Position numbers and translations under genes: made by a program. Positions 27,384 through 36,265 of a stretch of DNA of 64,000 nucleotides are shown here, one piece after another. The notes under the pieces were generated by a model, which was given only the letters and a program-made list of their open reading frames with translations, did not search any database and was not told the origin of the DNA. Numbering within the stretch: the stretch's first letter is position 1; each line of letters begins with the position of its first letter. Where the stretch lies: NCBI GenBank assembly GCA_017613735.1, contig JAGADF010000009.1, forward strand, positions 346,060 through 410,059. The letters are read 5' to 3'. This DNA comes from Clostridia bacterium (GTDB lineage Bacteria > Bacillota > Clostridia > Oscillospirales > Acutalibacteraceae).

Positions 27384-28720
27384 TATTCCACCTCCAAAAC
27401 CAAATCTACAAGCTGAGCTCCGTCGCAGGAGTTGGGAATGATTTTAACATTCAGTTCTTTTTCAGCCTGTTCAAGAGTTATATCGTCAAGAAAAATCCCT
27501 TCGCTATGTACGGGGTAGTCGGCTTTGACCATGGCAGCCGAAATAAACAGAGCAGAGCCAAGGGGTTTTCCCTTTAACTGCGATATCAGATCCTGACCTG
27601 TAATCAAACCCGAAACGGTAATGTTTTTACCGAAGAATTTGTTTTCAATTTCGTAAACGTGTATATTAAGACCCTCAATTTTATTTTCAAGCGCGGTCAT
27701 AACCTCGCTGAACAGAGGGTAAGCCGCCTTGCCGACCGCAAAAGAGATTTCGCAGTCCTTTCTTTTGACGTCGACTTTATCAAGGGCTTCATAAAACATA
27801 AGCTTAGTAAGAGTCCACATTCCCACGCCGTTTTCAAACTGGGGATAGTCCTCATAAAATTCGTTATCGGGCAATTCCCTGCCCGACTTAAGATAGAATT
27901 CATCGGCAGGAAAAGCAAGTCTCGTGCCGTTTTTCTTTTTGAACTCGTCTCCGAACCGTTCAATGATATCAACGATATCCGCCGCTTTTTCGGCTGTGTA
28001 AGGTTCAATTTTTTCTAAGCCTTCCCTGTGGTCGGTAAGTCCTACGGGAACTGCCGCGATACTCTGAACCGAGGGGTATAAAGCCGCCAGCTTTTCAAGA
28101 GAATACTTAAGCTCGTCGCCGTCGTTTATATCGGGGCAAAGCACAAGCTGAGTGTTCATTTTTATACCCGCTTCGGCGAATCTGTCAAGAATTTTAAGAC
28201 ATTCGCCCGCGTGTGGATTTCTCATCATTCTGACGCGAAGCTCGGGATTCATAGTATGAACAGAAACGTTTACGGGACTGATATGCATTGAAATAACGCG
28301 TTCAATTTCATGCTCGGTCAGATTTGTAAGCGTAATGTAATTTCCGAACAAAAATGAAAGACGGCTGTCGTCATCCTTGAAATAAAGGCTTTCGCGCATA
28401 CCCTTCGGAAGCTGGTCAATAAAGCAGAAAATACAGTTATTTTTACAGTGATGCTGCTTTTCCATAAGGTATGTGTCAAAGCTTATTCCCAGCGCGTCGT
28501 TAACGTCGTCATAACGCAGAGGATTAATTTTAACACTTTTCGTTTTGCCGTTTGAAAGAAGAAACTCAAACTCGAGCTTTTCTTCATCCTGACAGTAAAA
28601 ATCAAAGTCAAGCCTGTCAACAATCTCATGAGAGTTGACGCTTAACAGTTTATCGCCGTTTCTTATTCCCTTTTTATAGCATTTTGAGCCCTTTTTTACT
28701 TCGGAAATCTCAACAGCCAT
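27383..28720 (-). CDS. Radical SAM protein with N-terminal PDZ and C-terminal DUF512 domains
   Basis: The 445-residue protein starts with a PDZ-like segment (residues 1-60, KGIRNGDKLLSVNSHEI), then a radical-SAM domain with the cluster motif CKNNCIFCFIDQLPKGMR (Cys-x3-Cys-x2-Cys near residue 91), and a DUF512 C-terminal half. The reaction is unknown. It is commonly found next to der in Clostridia, and here the two overlap by one base, hinting at a shared role in ribosome or tRNA maturation; that is inference from context only. Confidence 0.88.
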   Translation of the reverse strand: MAVEISEVKKGSKCYKKGIRNGDKLLSVNSHEIVDRLDFDFYCQDEEKLEFEFLLSNGKTKSVKINPLRYDDVNDALGISFDTYLMEKQHHCKNNCIFCFIDQLPKGMRESLYFKDDDSRLSFLFGNYITLTNLTEHEIERVISMHISPVNVSVHTMNPELRVRMMRNPHAGECLKILDRFAEAGIKMNTQLVLCPDINDGDELKYSLEKLAALYPSVQSIAAVPVGLTDHREGLEKIEPYTAEKAADIVDIIERFGDEFKKKNGTRLAFPADEFYLKSGRELPDNEFYEDYPQFENGVGMWTLTKLMFYEALDKVDVKRKDCEISFAVGKAAYPLFSEVMTALENKIEGLNIHVYEIENKFFGKNITVSGLITGQDLISQLKGKPLGSALFISAAMVKADYPVHSEGIFLDDITLEQAEKELNVKIIPNSCDGAQLVDLVLEVE

Positions 28721-28743
28721 TCTTTACACCGCCAATCAAAAAC

Positions 28744-28776
28744 GACAAAAAGCGGGGAAGGAAAACCTTCTCCGCC
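28744..28776 (-). terminator. Intrinsic terminator after rpmF
   Basis: The stem gcggagaagg / ccttccccgc (one G-U) with a 4-nt loop is at 28752-28775 and is followed by cttttt on the minus strand. It ends the yceD-rpmF unit. Confidence 0.82.
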
Positions 28777-28809
28777 CATTAAGAGTCAACAAAACAATCC
28801 GTACAAAGC

Positions 28810-28998
28810 TTATGCTTCTTCTTCTACCTTAAGAACCTGTCTGCCGTTGTACTGACCGCAGTTCTTACAAGTAACGTGAGCCTGCATCAATTCGCCGCAG
28901 TTAGGGCACTTAACAAGTGTAGGTGCATCCATCTTCCATACGTTTGAACGTCTCTTATCTCTTCTGGCGTGAGAAACTCTTCTCTTCGGTACTGCCAT
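28810..28998 (-). CDS. rpmF: 50S ribosomal protein L32
   Basis: The 62-residue protein starts AVPKRRVSHARRDKRRSN, the family signature, and carries a four-Cys zinc ribbon (CPNCGE ... CKNCGQ). So this is the zinc-dependent (C+) form of L32. It follows the yceD gene by 15 bp, the usual pairing. Confidence 0.97.
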   Translation of the reverse strand: MAVPKRRVSHARRDKRRSNVWKMDAPTLVKCPNCGELMQAHVTCKNCGQYNGRQVLKVEEEA

Positions 28999-29013
28999 AT
29001 GAGCGCCTCCTTA

Positions 29014-29499
29014 TCAATAATCATCTTCAAGCAACTGCATTAAAACCGCAAGTCGCGAATCAACGGGCTTTTTACACCCGCATTGTTTGTAATTAAGATT
29101 TGCCCCGCAGAGCTGACAGAGACCTTTACAGTCCTGTTTGCATAAAAGCTGAGTCGGGAGTGAAAGAATTATATCTTCTCTGACAAGCGACTCGGCGTCG
29201 AGCTTCATACCCTCAACAAGTATGAAATCGTCATTGTCTTCACTCTGAAGCTCGCTGACGAGAACGTGCTCGAATTCGACCGTCTCGGGACGCGTAAAAT
29301 TTTCAGCGCATCTGTCGCAAACGGCGGAAAGGACAAAATCCGCTTTACCGGAATAAGTGACAATCCCCGCCCGGTTTTCGACAGCCGACCTGACGTCAAC
29401 TGAGCCGGAAACAAGCTGTTCGTCTTCGGGAGTGAATGAAAAATCAACTCTTTTAGAAGAACCGACATTATTGAAAATAGCTTCCAATTCAATAAACAT
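29014..29499 (-). CDS. YceD/DUF177 family protein
   Basis: This 161-residue protein belongs to the DUF177 group found immediately upstream of rpmF in many bacteria and linked to 23S rRNA accumulation. The Cys pattern CDRCAENF, then CKQDCKGLCQLCGANLN and CGCKKP near the C-terminus is typical. The first strand region is unremarkable. It forms a two-gene unit with L32. Confidence 0.9.
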   Translation of the reverse strand: MFIELEAIFNNVGSSKRVDFSFTPEDEQLVSGSVDVRSAVENRAGIVTYSGKADFVLSAVCDRCAENFTRPETVEFEHVLVSELQSEDNDDFILVEGMKLDAESLVREDIILSLPTQLLCKQDCKGLCQLCGANLNYKQCGCKKPVDSRLAVLMQLLEDDY

Positions 29500-29569
29500 A
29501 AGAAATCACCTATTCAATAAGCAAATGGTATTATACATTTCCGAAGCGGATTTGTCAATATATATTTTA

Positions 29570-29608
29570 CTAAAAAACAAAAATGAGGCCGTCGTAAAGA
29601 CGACCTCA
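29570..29608 (-). terminator. Intrinsic terminator after the P-loop gene
   Basis: The stem tgaggtcgtc / (g)acggcctca with a short loop at 29584-29608 is followed on the minus strand by a T-rich stretch. It sits between the 29621-30037 gene and yceD. Confidence 0.85.
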
Positions 29609-29620
29609 AATATTAAAGCC

Positions 29621-30037
29621 TTAAAGCACTTCGCAATAATTAAAAATACGCTCGGGAAGATTTTCCTTATCGGTTGAAATCGTAAATGTGAATTTGATAT
29701 CGGTAAGCTTGCTTAAATCGTCAACCTGCTTGAGGAAATCGGCAAGTTTATCGTAATCTCTTCCGCAGATTCTGAACGTAGCGTCAACAAAGAAATCCGT
29801 AATATCGTGGTCGCCCGCGCATACGCCGCAGAGGAAACCGTAAAAAGCTTCAAAACCCGAAACGGAAAAATGGTCTGTATCAATAAGACGGACAACTGAC
29901 TTGATGTCGTATGTAAGCGCAGGGAATTTTTCAACGCATACTACGTGACCGTCGGAAACTTCAGCCGCATGGTTAACAAGCTCAACAAGATGCTTGGTTT
30001 TTCCCGAACCCTTGTTGCCGATAATAATAGATATCAT
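29621..30037 (-). CDS. Small P-loop ATP-binding protein of unknown role
   Basis: At 138 residues this is a minimal P-loop protein. Walker A is GNKGSGKTK at residues 7-15 and a hydrophobic strand ending FFVDATF may be Walker B. It has no recognisable additional domain. I do not recognise a characterised family. It is separated from pgi by 46 bp and has its own terminator; a typical ribosome binding site (aaggagtag) precedes the ATG. Confidence 0.72.
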   Translation of the reverse strand: MISIIIGNKGSGKTKHLVELVNHAAEVSDGHVVCVEKFPALTYDIKSVVRLIDTDHFSVSGFEAFYGFLCGVCAGDHDITDFFVDATFRICGRDYDKLADFLKQVDDLSKLTDIKFTFTISTDKENLPERIFNYCEVL

Positions 30038-30083
30038 AATAATCTACTCCTTTATTTTATGTAATCACTATTGTGTAATAGCC

Positions 30084-31421
30084 TTATTTAAGCCTTTCAA
30101 GAAGCTCTGCCTGACGCTGTTCATAACCGGGTTTGCCCAGAAGCGCAAACATATTCTTTTTATAGCTTTCAACGCCCGGCTGGTCAAAGGGATTAACGCC
30201 GAGAATATAGCCCGAAACGGCGCAGGCCTTTTCAAGGAAATAAATAAGATAACCGAGTTCAAACTCATTCATTTCGGGAGCTTCAAGAATGATATTGGGA
30301 ACGCCGCCGTCGGTATGGGCGAGAACAGTACCCTCAAAGGCTTTTTTATTGACAAAATCCATTGACTTACCCGCAACGAAATTAAGCCCGTCAAGGTTTT
30401 CAGGCTCTTCCTCGATTAAGATTTCACGCTTGGGTTTGTCAAAGGAAACGACGGTTTCAAAAAGTCTTCTCTCGCCCTGCTGAATATACTGACCCATAGA
30501 ATGAAGGTCGGTAGAGAATATAGCGGACGCAGGGAAAATACCCTTATTCTTTTTGCCCTCGCTCTCGCCGAAAAGCTGCTTGAACCATTCGTTCATCATG
30601 GTATAGTCAGGCTCATAGCAGACCATCATTTCGATTTTCTTGCCTTTTCTATAAAGAATATTGCGGATTGCTGCATATTTATAGCAATCGTTTTCGTCAA
30701 GCTTTTCGCTCGTCAGTTCGCTTCTCGCCTGCGCGGCGCCTTTCATAAGCGAGTCAATATCCGCGCCCGAAACGGCAATCGGAAGAAGACCGACGGCGGT
30801 AAGCACAGAATATCTTCCGCCGACGTCGTCGGGAACGACAAAGGTTTCGTAGCCTTCTCTGTCGGCAAGCTGTTTAAGAGTGCCCTTTGATTTATCGGTT
30901 GTAACAAAAATCCTTTCAGCAGCGCCCTCTTCGCCGTATTTTTCAATAAGCATTCTTCTGAAAATACGGAAAGCTATGGCAGGCTCTGTCGTAGTACCCG
31001 ATTTTGAAATAACATTAACCGAAAAATCCTTGCCCTCGCAGAGCGAAACAAGCTCGCTCAAAGCGGAAGAAGAAATACTGTTACCCGTAAAATAAATATT
31101 AGGGGTATCTTTTTCGATAAGGTTATAATTCTGTGAATGAATGAATTCAATAGCCGCTCTTGCGCCGAGATAGCTTCCGCCGATACCTATAACGATAAGT
31201 ACCTGTGAATTATTCTTGATTTTTTCGGCGGCTTTTTTAATTCTTGAAAACTCATCTCTGTCATAGTTTACGGGAAGGTCAACCCAGCCGAGAAAATCGT
31301 GGCCGTCGCCGAGCTTGTGCGTAAGAAGAGAATGAGCGTAATAGACGTCCGAGGCGATAGACTTAAGGTCATAATCGCTGATATAATCCGAAAGATATTT
31401 TGTATTTAATTTAACACCCAT
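30084..31421 (-). CDS. pgi: Glucose-6-phosphate isomerase
   Basis: Pgi interconverts glucose-6-phosphate and fructose-6-phosphate. Signatures are [13 protein letters not shown] near residue 75, [13 protein letters not shown] for phosphate binding, the [14 protein letters not shown] signature and the C-terminal [10 protein letters not shown] with the catalytic Lys. The 445 residues match the short Firmicutes form. Confidence 0.97.
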   Translation of the reverse strand: MGVKLNTKYLSDYISDYDLKSIASDVYYAHSLLTHKLGDGHDFLGWVDLPVNYDRDEFSRIKKAAEKIKNNSQVLIVIGIGGSYLGARAAIEFIHSQNYNLIEKDTPNIYFTGNSISSSALSELVSLCEGKDFSVNVISKSGTTTEPAIAFRIFRRMLIEKYGEEGAAERIFVTTDKSKGTLKQLADREGYETFVVPDDVGGRYSVLTAVGLLPIAVSGADIDSLMKGAAQARSELTSEKLDENDCYKYAAIRNILYRKGKKIEMMVCYEPDYTMMNEWFKQLFGESEGKKNKGIFPASAIFSTDLHSMGQYIQQGERRLFETVVSFDKPKREILIEEEPENLDGLNFVAGKSMDFVNKKAFEGTVLAHTDGGVPNIILEAPEMNEFELGYLIYFLEKACAVSGYILGVNPFDQPGVESYKKNMFALLGKPGYEQRQAELLERLK

Positions 31422-31494
31422 TTAATTTTCCATATCCTTATTTTTTTATCTTTTTTCTATTCTAACCCAAAACCGAATTTATTTCAATATCAAA

Positions 31495-32667
31495 TTACGA
31501 TTTTTTATTATTAAATGCACCGAGCAATCTTATAAGCGCTGTAAAAAACGATATTCTTTCAATTCTTTCCTTTGCTGTAAGGTTGTATTCGCCCACCGTT
31601 TTGCCGTCGATTGTAAAAATGATTTTACCGAGAATCTGTCCCTTTTCAACGGGCGCTTCAACGTCGACGGGCATTTCTGCCGTCTGCTCAATTTTGTCCT
31701 TTGTCCCCTTTTCAATGAGAATAGGCTCAAATTCGGGCGCGGACGGCTTAACGGAATCAACCTCGCCGAATCTTACGCCGATGTCGGCGATAAGGTTTTC
31801 GTCAAGCTCCGGTATTACTGTCGAAAGAGATGAAAAACCCCAGTTAAGCATCGCTTTTGCGCCCTCAAACCGCTCCTCGCTGTTTTTACATCCGAGAACA
31901 ACCGCTATTAATGACGTTCCGTTTCTTGTAGCGGTCGCGCTTAAACAGCATCCCGCCTTTGAAGTAGTTCCCGTCTTTAATCCCGTACAGCCGTCATAGT
32001 AACGGACAAGCTTATTTGTGTTCGTAAGTAAAGTTTTGCCGTCACGAAGCGAATCTGTCCAGATAGTTGTGTATTCGGTGACTTCTTTATGCTTCATTAA
32101 TTCTCTTGACATTAGCGCAATATCATACGCGGTTGTAAGGTGGTCGTCGGTTGTGTCGTCAAGTCCCGTACAGTTTACAAAGGTCGTATTGGTCATACCG
32201 AGCTGCGTGGCTCTTTTATTCATCAGTTCCACAAACGCGTCGTTACTGCCCGCTATGAACTCGCCCATGGCGACGCACGCGTCATTTGCGCTCGCAACGC
32301 ATATAGCCTTGAGCATCTGCTCGACAGTCATCTGCTCGCCCTCTTCAAGCCAGATTTCGCTGCCGCCCATTGAGGAGGCGTATTTACTGACGGTAACCGT
32401 ATCGTCAAGCTTTATTTTACCGCTGTCAAGTGCTTCAAAAATAAGCAAAAGCGACATTATCTTCGTAACAGACGCAGGGAAAAGCCTTTCGTTTTCGTTT
32501 TTCGCCATAATGACCTTTCCGGTTGACATATCCATAAGTATAGCCGACTTTGCCCTTACCTCGACCTTCATTTCGGTACTTTCTTCTGCAAACGAAGGCA
32601 AAACGAGAACAGAACTCAGGATTAATACAGTCAGAATCAGCGCAGTCAGTTTCTTTATTTTTTTCAT
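31495..32667 (-). CDS. dacF: D-alanyl-D-alanine carboxypeptidase, DacF/PBP5-like
   Basis: A secreted class C penicillin-binding protein that trims the terminal D-Ala of peptidoglycan stems. A signal peptide ends near residue 27 (VLVLPSFAEE). Catalytic motifs: SVTK (SxxK, near 66), SAN (SxN, near 127) and KTGTTSKAG. The PBP5 C-terminal beta domain follows and a short amphipathic C-terminal helix (FFTALIRLLGAF) would anchor it to the membrane. Length 390 is typical. It diverges from mtaB. Confidence 0.93.
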   Translation of the reverse strand: MKKIKKLTALILTVLILSSVLVLPSFAEESTEMKVEVRAKSAILMDMSTGKVIMAKNENERLFPASVTKIMSLLLIFEALDSGKIKLDDTVTVSKYASSMGGSEIWLEEGEQMTVEQMLKAICVASANDACVAMGEFIAGSNDAFVELMNKRATQLGMTNTTFVNCTGLDDTTDDHLTTAYDIALMSRELMKHKEVTEYTTIWTDSLRDGKTLLTNTNKLVRYYDGCTGLKTGTTSKAGCCLSATATRNGTSLIAVVLGCKNSEERFEGAKAMLNWGFSSLSTVIPELDENLIADIGVRFGEVDSVKPSAPEFEPILIEKGTKDKIEQTAEMPVDVEAPVEKGQILGKIIFTIDGKTVGEYNLTAKERIERISFFTALIRLLGAFNNKKS

Positions 32668-32691
32668 ATTATCACTCCCCTACATTTTTAT

Positions 32692-32719
32692 TTGAAAAAA
32701 GCCTCAGATATGCTATAAT
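32692..32719 (+). promoter_or_regulatory. Sigma-A-type promoter of mtaB
   Basis: TTGAAA (32692-32697) and TATAAT (32714-32719) are separated by 16 bp, 28 bp before the mtaB start codon, with aggga as ribosome binding site. Confidence 0.78.
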
Positions 32720-32747
32720 GCTTATATAAACAATCAGGGAGAAAAAT

Positions 32748-34025
32748 ATGAAGGTATTTTTTCACACGCTCGGCTGCAAGGTAAACCATTACGAAACTCA
32801 GGAAATGCTTGAAAACCTTGAAAGCAAGGGCTATATTACCGTAAAAGAGCCTGCCGAGGCTGACATAATAATAATCAATTCCTGTACCGTTACTGCAGAA
32901 AGCGACAGAAAATCGCGTCAGGCGTTAAGGCATTATAAAAAGCTTAATCCTTCCGCAGTAACAGTCCTTACGGGCTGTATGACTCAGGCTGACAGAGACG
33001 GAGATTTCTCCTCGCTCGGAGCCGATATTACACTCGGAAACAAGACGAACAGCCTTCTCGACGCGGAAATAAAGAATTTTATTACAGAGAGATTGCCTAT
33101 AGTCAATATTCAGGAGCACAAAAGCGGAGATTCGCTTATAAGCTCAGGCATTAACTCTTTTGAAGAAAGGACAAGAGCCTATCTTAAAATTGAGGACGGG
33201 TGCAACAGATTCTGTTCCTACTGCGCTATTCCGTATGCGCGCGGCCGCGTCCGTTCAAAGCCTTTGGAAGATATCGTAAAAGAAGCTTCCGCGCTCGCCG
33301 AAAACGGTTTTGTAGAAATAGTTCTTGTGGGAATAAATCTTTCGGCTTACGGAACCGACCTTGAAAACGCGGATTTCCCCATGGCGGTAAAGGCGGTCGC
33401 AGACATTGAAAAGGTTAAAAGAGTACGTCTCGGCTCGCTTGAACCCGACCACATGACGGATGCCGTTATCGAAAAACTGTCGAAAATCGATAAGCTTTGT
33501 CCGCAGTTTCACATTTCTCTTCAAAGCGGATGCGACAGCACGCTCAAGAGAATGAACAGGCACTACACCGCCGATGAATACTACGCTCTGTGCATAAAGC
33601 TCAGAAATGCGTTTGAAAACTGTACGCTTACTACCGATATAATGGTCGGTTTTTTGGGCGAAACGGACGAGGACTTCAACGAGACGGTTGAATTTGTTAA
33701 AAAAGTCGGTTTTGAAAAAGTACATATCTTTCCCTACTCGGTAAGAGAAGGCACAAGAGCCGCTTCATTCGAAGGGAAAATACCGAACAAAGTTAAAAAT
33801 GAACGCGCGAAAGCATTAAACGAAGTGTGCAAAAAAATAAGAGCCGATTTCCTTTTCGGTCAAATCGGCAGAGAATATGATATTCTAATTGAACAGACTC
33901 TTGAGGACGGGATGCTATTCGGCTATACGGACAATTACATACCCGTAAAAATCAGTCCAGACTCAATAAGCAAAAACGGTAAATACTTAATAAAAAACAG
34001 CGACGGCGAATACTGTTACGCATAA
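32748..34025 (+). CDS. mtaB: tRNA t6A37 methylthiotransferase MtaB
   Basis: MtaB adds a methylthio group to t6A37 in tRNAs reading ANN codons. The N-terminal domain supplies Cys ligands in HTLGCKVNHYE, INSCTV and LTGCMTQ; the radical-SAM motif is GCNRFCSYCAIP; a C-terminal TRAM domain closes the 425-residue protein (ILIEQTLEDGMLFGYTDNY). The HTLGCKVN start distinguishes MtaB from MiaB and RimO. It is a single-gene unit with its own promoter and terminator. Confidence 0.95.
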   Translation: MKVFFHTLGCKVNHYETQEMLENLESKGYITVKEPAEADIIIINSCTVTAESDRKSRQALRHYKKLNPSAVTVLTGCMTQADRDGDFSSLGADITLGNKTNSLLDAEIKNFITERLPIVNIQEHKSGDSLISSGINSFEERTRAYLKIEDGCNRFCSYCAIPYARGRVRSKPLEDIVKEASALAENGFVEIVLVGINLSAYGTDLENADFPMAVKAVADIEKVKRVRLGSLEPDHMTDAVIEKLSKIDKLCPQFHISLQSGCDSTLKRMNRHYTADEYYALCIKLRNAFENCTLTTDIMVGFLGETDEDFNETVEFVKKVGFEKVHIFPYSVREGTRAASFEGKIPNKVKNERAKALNEVCKKIRADFLFGQIGREYDILIEQTLEDGMLFGYTDNYIPVKISPDSISKNGKYLIKNSDGEYCYA

Positions 34026-34026
34026 G

Positions 34027-34056
34027 AAAAGCTCATTCAATGAATGAGCTTTTTTA
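34027..34056. terminator. Bidirectional intrinsic terminator
   Basis: A 12-bp perfect stem (aaaagctcattc / gaatgagctttt) with a 3-nt loop lies between the convergent mtaB and queH genes. Confidence 0.9.
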
Positions 34057-34059
34057 TTA

Positions 34060-34641
34060 TCACTTTTTCCTGAATTCAAATCCTTCGGGAAGGAACGGTT
34101 TTGTCTTAATCTTTTTAACGTATCTGTCCTCTTCGCTGAAAACGCATCCGCAGTATTTCTGCATATAAAGTCCGGCTTTAATCGCTTCGTCATGACCTTC
34201 CCAGAAACCAAAACGGAAATCGCGGTAAAGAAAATCAACTCCGTACTCCTCACTGAGCTTTTCGCAATACGATTTTATAAAGTCATGATTCTGATAAATA
34301 CTGTATAAAAGCGTTGTAGAAACCGCGTCAAAGCCGTTTTCCTTTGCGTATTCAAAGGTTTTTCTCAGGCGAACGGGATAGCAATATGAAGTACAGCGGT
34401 TTTCAAGATTATTCGCGGTATTTTTACAAAACTCGTCAAGTCCGTATGTGTCGTCAATAATCGCTTCAACGCCTATTGAAGAAGCGTATTCCAAAAGCGT
34501 GTCGCGGCGTTTTTCATACTCTTTAAACGGATGTATGTTAGGATTATACCAATAAAGCACGGGCTCAATATTCTCTTTTCTTAACTGCTTTATGCAATAG
34601 ACCGAACACGGCGCGCAGCAGGCGTGAAGAAGTAATTTCAT
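34060..34641 (-). CDS. queH: Epoxyqueuosine reductase QueH
   Basis: QueH performs the last step of queuosine synthesis and is unrelated to QueG. The 193-residue protein begins LLHACCAPCSVYCI, which contains the vicinal and CxxC cysteines, and has KYCGCVFSEEDRY near the C-terminus with the second Cys pair; these bind an Fe-S cluster and another metal. The middle segment WYNPNIHPFKEYEKR is conserved. Monocistronic between two hairpins. Confidence 0.93.
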   Translation of the reverse strand: MKLLLHACCAPCSVYCIKQLRKENIEPVLYWYNPNIHPFKEYEKRRDTLLEYASSIGVEAIIDDTYGLDEFCKNTANNLENRCTSYCYPVRLRKTFEYAKENGFDAVSTTLLYSIYQNHDFIKSYCEKLSEEYGVDFLYRDFRFGFWEGHDEAIKAGLYMQKYCGCVFSEEDRYVKKIKTKPFLPEGFEFRKK

Positions 34642-34698
34642 AGTTATTTTCCTTTTAATAAAGATGATAAAAGTATATCACAATTAACAAGACAAAGC

Positions 34699-34727
34699 AA
34701 CAGCAGGGAAAACGCTTCCCTGCTGTT
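34699..34727. terminator. Intrinsic terminator
   Basis: An 11-bp perfect stem (aacagcaggga / tccctgctgtt) with a 7-nt loop lies just after the AIM24-family gene (-). The T-run is stronger on the + side, so it may act in either direction. Confidence 0.75.
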
Positions 34728-34741
34728 TTTTAATAAAAAGA

Positions 34742-35425
34742 TTATTTGCCCTGAGTAATGATATAGGGCTGAATTGCGCCTGCAAGCTTCGGAACAGGCA
34801 TAGTCTGCATAATTACCTCGCCGGGGCCTGTAACAACGGTGTTGAAAAGTCCCTCGCCGCCGAAAAGAACGTTCTTGACGCCTTTGACCATCTGAACATC
34901 CATCTGGCAGGTTGAGCTCATAAGTACAACGTGACCGGTGTCAACAATAAGCTGCTGGCCGGGCTGAAGATTATAGCGAATAGCCGAACCGTCGATTTCA
35001 ACGAAAGCAACGCCGTTACCGCTTAACTTCTGCATAATGAAACCTTCGCCGCCGAAGAATCCCGCGCCAAGCTTCTTCTGGAAGAACGTTGAAAGCTCAA
35101 CGCCCGATGTGGAAGCAAGGAACGAAGATTTCTGACAAACATAGTCTTTGCCGGGGCCGATTTCAAGAGCCATAATTTCGCCGGGAAGACTGCTTGCGAA
35201 TGCAATCATTCCGGGACCGCCCTGTGCAGTGTAGTTATTCTGGAAAAGGCTTTCCTTGGTAACCATTCTGCCGAGCATTTTACCGAGTCCGCCGTTTGAA
35301 GAAGTTGCCATAACCATATTAGGAGTCATCCAACTCATTCCGCCGCCTTCGGTAATCATTGTTTCATTCGCGTCAACCGTGCAAACTACAACGGGAAAAC
35401 TGCCGCCCTGAATCTCATAATTCAT
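34742..35425 (-). CDS. AIM24/TIGR00266 family protein
   Basis: The 227-residue protein is almost all beta-strand and glycine-rich (for example SSNGGLGKMLGRM, GEIMALEIGPGK and GGEGLFNTVVTGPGEV), the pattern of the AIM24/TIGR00266 group with a double-stranded beta-helix-like fold. The biochemical function is unknown; some members have been called tryptophan RNA-binding attenuator-like. Monocistronic, with ggagg before the start codon. Confidence 0.88.
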   Translation of the reverse strand: MNYEIQGGSFPVVVCTVDANETMITEGGGMSWMTPNMVMATSSNGGLGKMLGRMVTKESLFQNNYTAQGGPGMIAFASSLPGEIMALEIGPGKDYVCQKSSFLASTSGVELSTFFQKKLGAGFFGGEGFIMQKLSGNGVAFVEIDGSAIRYNLQPGQQLIVDTGHVVLMSSTCQMDVQMVKGVKNVLFGGEGLFNTVVTGPGEVIMQTMPVPKLAGAIQPYIITQGK

Positions 35426-35489
35426 AAATACACCCTCCTTAAATAGTTGGTATTTTTATTATAATACAGAATAATTTATTTGTCATCAT

Positions 35490-35522
35490 TTTTTTAAAAA
35501 AGCGCGGTTAAATAACCGCGCT
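35490..35522 (-). terminator. Intrinsic terminator of the (split) cotJ operon
   Basis: The perfect stem agcgcggtt / aaccgcgct with a 4-nt loop is followed on the minus strand by tttttt. It ends the 3' fragment of cotJC, so the original operon terminator has stayed with the left part after the insertion. Confidence 0.88.
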
Positions 35523-35534
35523 CGATTAAAGATA

Positions 35535-35945
35535 TTATTTTTTCGGAATGAAAGATGGGTTGAATGCATAGAAATTCTTGCTGTTCAATCTGTCTGTCGT
35601 AAGTCTTAATCCCTCGCCGAACCGCTGGTAATGGACTACCTCGCGTTCACGAAGAAACTTTATAGGCTCTCTGACGTCCGGGTCGTCAACAAGATTGAGA
35701 ATATTATCATAGGTTACTCTCGCCTTCTGCTCCGCCGCAAGGTCTTCGTGAAGGTCTGCTATAACGTCGCCCTTTGACTGCATGCCCGCCGCATTCCACG
35801 GTACTCCGCTTGCCGCCTGAGGATACACGCCCGTCGTATGGTCAACAAAGTAAGCGTCAAAGCCTGCTTTCTTTATATCTTCCATTGACAGATTCCTTGT
35901 AAGCTGATATACAATAGCGCCTATCATCTCAAGATGCCCGAGTTC
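35535..35945 (-). pseudogene. cotJC: cotJC 3' fragment (codons 66-200), separated from its 5' part
   Basis: This encodes the C-terminal two thirds of CotJC, a manganese-catalase-like spore-coat protein. From GHLEMIGAIVYQL onward it matches the family and contains the second ligand pair, a Glu in AAEQKARVTYDN and the ExxH of REVVHYQRF. No proper start precedes it; a GTG at 35978 inside the element gives a 147-codon frame but lacks a good ribosome binding site and the first Mn-ligand half. Joining base 35940 to base 47611 through the shared AGTTC core restores 603 bp (200 codons plus stop) in frame. Whether this fragment is dead or conditionally repaired depends on excision of the element. Confidence 0.92.
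35941..35945. other. Left attachment core (attL)
   Basis: AGTTC on the + strand, encoding (minus strand) Glu-Leu of cotJC. Outside, the sequence is cotJC; inside, it runs into ttccacgcc, which partly mimics the displaced cotJC sequence gtctgtgcc (matching at tc and gcc). The core is at most 5 bp because the flanking bases differ. Confidence 0.85.
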
Positions 35946-36102
35946 TTCCACGCCTACAGAGGACACTTTGTTGGACACATTGATGATTCAGCACAGATAC
36001 TTCACAAGGTGCGGACACACTACAAACAAGATATTAAAAGAAACGGCTGAGCCGGACAAGCAGTATGCTATAAACTACGATGTAAGAGTATATGCGGCGT
36101 AA
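35946..36102 (+). other. Alternative 3' end of the recombinase reading frame in the circular element
   Basis: When the right end of the element (47,610) is joined to its left end through AGTTC, the recombinase frame continues here without a stop for 53 codons from 35941 and ends at TAA 36100-36102. The predicted tail contains SSSTPTEDTLLDT, then RYFTRCGHTT and ends NYDVRVYAA. A terminator follows at 36178. In the integrated form the recombinase instead ends 15 codons inside cotJC. The end RVYAA also resembles the start of resolvases (RVAAYCRVS), so a remnant of another recombinase is an alternative. Confidence 0.6.
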
Positions 36103-36177
36103 ACTTCACTGCCTACCCCCTGCTAAGTAATCTGACACTAACATTAAAAAATAATTAGTTTTTTTATAAAGACCGAA

Positions 36178-36206
36178 AAAGGGCTGTTTTTACAGCCCTT
36201 TTATTG
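36178..36206 (+). terminator. Intrinsic terminator at the left end of the element
   Basis: A perfect 9-bp stem aaagggctg / cagcccttt with a 6-nt loop and flanking A/T runs. No + strand gene precedes it in the integrated state, but in the circle it lies 76 bp beyond the end of the extended recombinase frame. Confidence 0.8.
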
Positions 36207-36218
36207 TATAACGAAAAC

Positions 36219-36243
36219 AGAGCGGGGAAAACTCCACGCTCTG
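36219..36243 (-). terminator. Probable terminator of the lipoprotein gene
   Basis: The stem agagcg / cgctct encloses a partly paired loop and is followed on the minus strand by gttttcgtt. It lies just after the lipoprotein stop. Confidence 0.55.
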
Positions 36244-36265
36244 TCTCTCTGTTTATTAATAAATA

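Noticed and set aside
27659-28018. 119-codon frame opposite the radical-SAM gene
   Set aside because: Antisense shadow without initiation signals.
35946-35978. Functional new start (GTG 35978) for a truncated CotJC
   Set aside because: No ribosome binding site and the product would lack the first metal ligands; treated as a fragment.
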